9,371 bases of DNA. Source: an uncultured beta proteobacterium. GTDB lineage: Bacteria; Pseudomonadota; Gammaproteobacteria; Burkholderiales; Burkholderiaceae_C. A model generated the notes under the pieces. That model searched no databases. It saw nothing but the letters and a program-made list of their open reading frames with translations, and was not told the DNA's origin. The stretch covers positions 1-9,371 of the forward strand of contig CAIMHL010000087.1 of assembly GCA_903840825.1 (NCBI GenBank). Direction: 5' to 3'. Shown here piece after piece: positions 6,490-9,371 of this stretch. The position numbers and the translations under genes were made by a program. Positions within the stretch are counted from its first letter, which is position 1, and every line of letters begins with the position of its first letter.

Positions 6490-7497
6490 TTAGCGCCTGA
6501 CTTGCAATGAACCGGGGTTAACAATGTTGGTGGGCGTCCCTTTGATGAAATTGACCACGTTGTCAAAAGCCGCGCCGAAGTACAGTTCATAGCTGTTTTG
6601 CTCGACATACCCAATGTGCGGCGTGCAAATACAGTTTTCAAGCCGGAGTAGGGCATGACCCTGCAAAATGGGCTCGCTCTCAAAAACGTCAATAGCGGCC
6701 AGTCCTGGGCGCCCTTTGTTGAGTGCCCCGATAAGTGCATCAGTTTCAATCAATTCGGCCCGAGACGTATTGACGAGCAAGGCCGTCGGTTTCATGCGTG
6801 CCAGATCCTCGGGTTTGACAATGTCGATCGTTTCGTCGGTTAGCCTCAGGTGCAGGGACAACACATCGCAATCCGAAAAAAAGGCCTCTTGAGATTCAGC
6901 CACAGAAAAGCCGTCAAGGATCGCTTGGTCTCTTGAGGACTCTCGACCCCAAATAAGTACGTTCATGCCAAACGCTTTCCCGAAGCCGGCCACCAGTTTG
7001 CCAATTTTCCCGTAACCCATGATTCCCAGAGTTTTACCTTGTAGAACCGATCCAATCCCAAAATTGGGCGGCATGGACCCTGACTTCAAACCAGATTGCT
7101 GCCAGGCGCCGTGCTTTAAATTGCCGATATATTGAGGCAGGCGGCGCGTCGCTGCCATGATGAGCGCCCAAGTCAACTCAGCAGGTGCAATAGGGGAGCC
7201 GTAGCCTTCAGCAACTGCAATGCCGCGTTCGGTACAAGCCGCAATATCGATGTGTGGGCCGGCACGGCCTGTTTGAACAATAAGTTTGAGTTTGGGGAGT
7301 TTTTCGATCAGTTGGCGGTTGATGTGCGTTCTTTCGCGATTGAGCACAATAACGTCCGCGTCTTTAAGTCGGACCGACAACTGCCCGAGGCCTTTGACCG
7401 TGTTGGTATAAACTTTTGCTTGGTAAGGTTCGAGCTTTGCGGCACATTCGAGTTTTCGAACGGCATCTTGGTAGTCGTCCAAAATAATGATATTCAT
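6490..7497 (-). CDS. D-2-hydroxyacid dehydrogenase family protein
   Basis: A 335-residue NAD(P)-dependent oxidoreductase of the D-isomer-specific 2-hydroxyacid dehydrogenase family, which reduces 2-oxoacids or oxidises D-2-hydroxyacids in the cytoplasm. The nucleotide-binding motif is GKTLGIMGYGKIGKLVAGFG (154-173, GxGxxG at 161-166). The catalytic triad is complete: Arg246 in LVNTSRAEL, Glu275 in DVFESEP and His294 in CTPHIGY. There is no C-terminal ACT domain, so this is not a typical regulated biosynthetic SerA, although annotation pipelines often call such proteins phosphoglycerate dehydrogenase-like. The substrate cannot be told from sequence; glyoxylate/hydroxypyruvate-type or branched 2-oxoacid reduction are possible. 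The start at 7497 fits the family N-terminus (MNIIILDDYQDA) but has no good ribosome-binding site and lies 13 bases past an inverted repeat. It is separated by 60 bp from the lexA-linked small gene and by 81 bp from the 3-hydroxyacyl-CoA dehydrogenase. Confidence 0.92.
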   Translation of the reverse strand: MNIIILDDYQDAVRKLECAAKLEPYQAKVYTNTVKGLGQLSVRLKDADVIVLNRERTHINRQLIEKLPKLKLIVQTGRAGPHIDIAACTERGIAVAEGYGSPIAPAELTWALIMAATRRLPQYIGNLKHGAWQQSGLKSGSMPPNFGIGSVLQGKTLGIMGYGKIGKLVAGFGKAFGMNVLIWGRESSRDQAILDGFSVAESQEAFFSDCDVLSLHLRLTDETIDIVKPEDLARMKPTALLVNTSRAELIETDALIGALNKGRPGLAAIDVFESEPILQGHALLRLENCICTPHIGYVEQNSYELYFGAAFDNVVNFIKGTPTNIVNPGSLQVRR

Positions 7498-7510
7498 AGC
7501 CCATGATTGT

Positions 7511-7541
7511 GCCTTGCCATTTCACGTTTATTGGGCAAGGC
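7511..7541. repeat. Inverted repeat between the lexA-linked gene and the 2-hydroxyacid dehydrogenase gene
   Basis: GCCTTGCC (7511-7518) is the exact complement of GGCAAGGC (7534-7541), an 8-bp stem with a 15-base loop. No T-run follows on either strand. It occupies most of the 60-bp gap after the small gene (stop at 7558) and ends 13 bases before the dehydrogenase ATG (7497). It may mark the end of the lexA transcript, or it may sit in the leader of the dehydrogenase mRNA and affect its translation. Confidence 0.5.
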
Positions 7542-7557
7542 CCTCAAGGAAATATCT

Positions 7558-7905
7558 TTAGTGCAGTGACGCTTCCTTGGCGGCCAGCCGGTCCAGTTCA
7601 GCACACACATCCGACATTCGCCCGGAGATCACCATTCTTCCTACGCTGGCAGATGTATGTCCTGCTTCAAGGATACGCACAATCCGCAGTGGCTTTTGCG
7701 CGGGGACCAGCATTTTTGGCTTGGCCTGTGTAGCAGGGACAAAAATTGGATTTGCCGGGAGATGCAATTCAAAACCAAGTGCCGATGTGTCTTGACACTG
7801 GTGTGGGTGCTCCGTGCTTTCTGCCTGTGGCACAGGCGCCAGCCAATTCATCAAGTCGTGCAAAGGGGCTAAAACGCCGGGTCGGTCAAATAGTGCAAAG
7901 TTCAT
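7558..7905 (-). CDS. Small protein of unknown function, second gene of the lexA operon
   Basis: A 115-residue protein that I cannot assign to a named family. The N-terminal half is Pro-rich and low in structure (MNFALFDRPGVLAPLHDLMNW, then a His/Gln-containing linker). Residues 71-112 look like the folded, conserved part: KPLRIVRILEAGHTSASVGR, then MVISGRMSDVCAELDRLAAK, predicted as beta strands followed by an amphipathic helix. I have an uncertain memory of similar C-termini (GRMxISGRMxDVCAELDRLA) in Burkholderiales hypothetical proteins. There are no membrane segments and no signal peptide. It starts 21 bp after the lexA stop with no intervening hairpin, so it is probably co-transcribed and LexA-controlled. 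In Pseudomonas the gene after lexA is sulA, a division inhibitor, but I see no SulA motif here. Plus-strand frames overlap this region but lack such context. Reality of the gene is likely; its function is unknown. Confidence 0.7.
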   Translation of the reverse strand: MNFALFDRPGVLAPLHDLMNWLAPVPQAESTEHPHQCQDTSALGFELHLPANPIFVPATQAKPKMLVPAQKPLRIVRILEAGHTSASVGRMVISGRMSDVCAELDRLAAKEASLH

Positions 7906-7926
7906 GGTGGGTCTTTCGCTTTTTGC

Positions 7927-8601
7927 TTACATCATCATGGTGTTTCGAATTAATCCTACGGCCAAGCCTTCGATTTCAAAGGGTTCGCCGGGCGACACAA
8001 CAATGATTTGGTAGTCTGGATTTTCCGGGTGCAATTCAATGACGTTGTTGTTTCGTTTGAATCGCTTGACCGTAACGTCATCACCTAATCGAGCGACTAC
8101 TATTTGCCCATTTTTAGCATTTTTCGATGATTGAACGGCCAGCAAATCACCGTCCATAATGCCTGCGTCGCGCATCGACATGCCGCGCACCTTGAGTAAA
8201 TAATCAGGTTTTTGTTGGAAAAGACTATTTTCCAAATAATAAGTTTTGTCGATATGCTCTTGCGCCAAAATGGGTGAACCTGCGGCGACGCGGCCGATCA
8301 AGGGTAAGCATAATTGGGATAGTCCAGGCATGGACAACTCATACTGCTTGCTGCGGGATTCGTTGATGGATCTTAGGGTTTCGCCTTTGATGCGGATGCC
8401 CCGTGAGGTGCCACTGACCAGTTCAATGACACCTTTGCGGGCCAACGCCTGAAGATGCTCTTCAGCGGCATTGGCTGATTTGAATCCCAGCTCCGTGGCT
8501 ATTTCGGCCCGCGTTGGCGGTGCGCCAGTGCGGGAGATGGCGGTTTGGATCAGCTCCAGAATTTGTTGCTGCCTGGCGGTGAGTTTTGGGCTTTCAAACA
8601 T
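7927..8601 (-). CDS. lexA: LexA repressor (SOS regulator, self-cleaving)
   Basis: A 224-residue LexA, normal for Betaproteobacteria. The N-terminal winged helix (about 1-70) contains KLTARQQQILELIQ, TRAEIATELGFKSANAAEEH and a KGVIELVSGTSRGIR wing. A linker follows, then the S24-type self-cleaving domain. The scissile Ala107-Gly108 bond is in GRVAAGSP, the nucleophile Ser142 is in VRGMSMRDAGI and the general-base Lys179 is in DDVTVKRFKR, so all residues for RecA-stimulated autocleavage are present. AAGGA seven bases before the ATG at 8601 confirms the start. LexA represses DNA-damage-response genes by binding CTGT-N8-ACAG. Three such sites lie in its own upstream region (8632-8683), so autoregulation is well supported. 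It is followed 21 bp later by a small unknown gene and is divergent from an asparaginase gene. Confidence 0.98.
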   Translation of the reverse strand: MFESPKLTARQQQILELIQTAISRTGAPPTRAEIATELGFKSANAAEEHLQALARKGVIELVSGTSRGIRIKGETLRSINESRSKQYELSMPGLSQLCLPLIGRVAAGSPILAQEHIDKTYYLENSLFQQKPDYLLKVRGMSMRDAGIMDGDLLAVQSSKNAKNGQIVVARLGDDVTVKRFKRNNNVIELHPENPDYQIIVVSPGEPFEIEGLAVGLIRNTMMM

Positions 8602-8631
8602 GGCGACTTCCTTTGAAGGTAGTGAGTTTTA

Positions 8632-8647
8632 CTGTTAACGCATACAT
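8632..8647. promoter_or_regulatory. LexA box 1 (lexA-proximal)
   Basis: CTGTTAACGCATACAT matches CTGT-N8-ACAG at 7 of 8 fixed positions (the last G is T) and is preceded by TA as in the extended consensus. It lies 31 bases upstream of the lexA start codon and next to box 2. Confidence 0.65.
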
Positions 8648-8648
8648 A

Positions 8649-8664
8649 CTGGTTCTTCGTACAG
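8649..8664. promoter_or_regulatory. LexA box 2 (middle)
   Basis: CTGGTTCTTCGTACAG matches CTGT-N8-ACAG at 7 of 8 fixed positions (G in place of the first-half T). The flanks are TA on both sides, as in the extended consensus taCTGT...ACAGta. Its centre is 17 bp from that of box 1. Confidence 0.7.
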
Positions 8665-8667
8665 TAG

Positions 8668-8683
8668 CTGTATTTTTAAACAG
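8668..8683. promoter_or_regulatory. LexA box 3 (perfect; asparaginase-proximal)
   Basis: CTGTATTTTTAAACAG is a perfect CTGT-N8-ACAG site with an AT-rich spacer, the strongest of the three. Its centre is 19 bp from that of box 2. It lies 32 bases upstream of the asparaginase ATG at 8716 and 66 bases upstream of the lexA ATG, so LexA bound here could affect both divergent genes. No strong sigma-70 promoter is evident by eye on either strand of the 8602-8715 gap. Confidence 0.85.
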
Positions 8684-8715
8684 TTTAGAAAAGATTGCAA
8701 GTTACTTTAACTAAT

Positions 8716-9371
8716 ATGGCAAAAAAAATTGTTTTTCTCGCAACTGGTGGCACCATCGCTGGCAAGGCAAGCAGCGGCAACGATAACGTGGGTTATGTCG
8801 CCGCCCAAGTTGGTGTTGATGATTTGCTACTGGCCATCCCGGGTCTGGTTGAAGCTTTGGCGGGGCAGACTTTGGTGTCAGACCAAGTAGCACAAGTGGA
8901 CAGCAAAGACATGGGTTTTGAAGTCTGGCAGCGGTTGGCTCAGAGGATTACCCACTACCTTGCACAGGATGATGTTTCTGGCGTGGTGGTGACCCATGGC
9001 ACGGATACCCTAGAGGAAACGGCGTATTTTTTGCATGCGGTATTGGCCCGTGATCAACTTGCGAGAAAGCCTGTTGTATTGACCTGCGCTATGCGCCCCG
9101 CGTCTAGTCAAACACCTGATGGCCCACAAAATGTTTTGGATGCCCTGGCAGTGGTCAATACACCCGGTGCACAGGGCGTCTCAGTGGTTTGCGCGGGAAC
9201 GGTGCATGGGGCACTGTCGGTGCAAAAAGTTCATCCATACAAACTTGATGCGTTCAGTTCAGGCGACAGTGGACCGATTGCCTATGTCGAAGAGGGGGTC
9301 GTTCGCAGGGTGAATCAATGGTCTTTGGCAGGCCTGACTGACGTTTATCCGGCTGCCCAAATAGGGATAAG
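8716..9371 (+). CDS. L-asparaginase (asparaginase/glutaminase family), N-terminal part
   Basis: The first 218 residues of an asparaginase; the frame is still open at the window edge, and the family is usually about 330 residues. It hydrolyses L-asparagine to aspartate and ammonia. All catalytic elements that fall within this part are present: FLATGGTIAGK (7-17) with nucleophile Thr13, Tyr27 in the flexible lid, Ser63 in QVDSKDM, Thr96-Asp97 in VVTHGTDTLEETAYFL, and Lys171 in LSVQKVHP (matching Escherichia coli type II Thr12, Tyr25, Ser58, Thr89-Asp90 and Lys162 by hand alignment). There is no signal peptide; the protein begins directly at the first beta strand, so a cytoplasmic enzyme is expected although the sequence resembles type II. 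The ATG at 8716 fits the family N-terminus but has no recognisable Shine-Dalgarno; a TTG at 8695 is the only near alternative. It is divergent from lexA. Confidence 0.95.
   Translation, partial: MAKKIVFLATGGTIAGKASSGNDNVGYVAAQVGVDDLLLAIPGLVEALAGQTLVSDQVAQVDSKDMGFEVWQRLAQRITHYLAQDDVSGVVVTHGTDTLEETAYFLHAVLARDQLARKPVVLTCAMRPASSQTPDGPQNVLDALAVVNTPGAQGVSVVCAGTVHGALSVQKVHPYKLDAFSSGDSGPIAYVEEGVVRRVNQWSLAGLTDVYPAAQIGI

Noticed and set aside
6593..6608. CTGT-N8-ACAT, a 7-of-8 LexA-box-like match
   Set aside because: It lies inside the 2-hydroxyacid dehydrogenase coding region, away from any start; a single such match is expected by chance.
7577..7872. Plus-strand open frames of about 70 residues opposite the lexA-linked small gene
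   Set aside because: No ribosome-binding site, motif or operon context; the minus-strand frame fits directly behind lexA.

Overview
This window looks like a chromosomal segment of a betaproteobacterium, most likely Comamonadaceae (Rhodoferax/Polaromonas-like). This rests on recalled resemblance of the protein families (D-2-hydroxyacid dehydrogenase, alternative-type oxepin-CoA hydrolase-like protein, ACAD10/11-type dehydrogenase with its kinase partner), on LexA operators of the CTGT-N8-ACAG type, and on a short intergenic hairpin of a kind I remember as common in that family. I see no tRNA, rRNA, CRISPR array, insertion sequence or phage gene.

Layout. At the left edge (1-650, + strand) is the C-terminal part of a TPR protein, possibly from a pilus (MSHA/type IV) biogenesis cluster. 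It converges on the next gene across a strong hairpin terminator (765-805). From 8601 down to 804, eight genes all run on the minus strand. In transcription order they are lexA, a 115-residue uncharacterised protein, a D-2-hydroxyacid dehydrogenase, a two-domain 3-hydroxyacyl-CoA dehydrogenase, a crotonase-fold (enoyl-CoA hydratase/isomerase) protein, a Crp/Fnr-family regulator, an APH-fold acyl-CoA kinase-like protein, and an acyl-CoA dehydrogenase. At the right edge (8716 to the end, + strand) is an L-asparaginase truncated by the window, divergent from lexA.

How they may work together. The lexA/asparaginase gap carries three tandem LexA-box-like sites, so lexA is clearly autoregulated. Its small downstream gene is probably co-transcribed and SOS-inducible. 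The metabolic block falls into two tight gene groups: 3-hydroxyacyl-CoA dehydrogenase plus crotonase (20 bp apart), and Crp/Fnr regulator, kinase-like protein and acyl-CoA dehydrogenase (22 and 44 bp apart). The kinase/dehydrogenase pair is a split form of the eukaryotic ACAD10/ACAD11 fusion and parallels LvaA/LvaC of Pseudomonas, which activate 4-hydroxyacyl-CoAs by phosphorylation before beta-oxidation. My main functional proposal is a locally regulated module for 4-hydroxy fatty acyl-CoA catabolism, with the neighbouring crotonase and 3-hydroxyacyl-CoA dehydrogenase as possible downstream steps. The competing reading for those two is an aromatic (phenylacetate-type) lower pathway.
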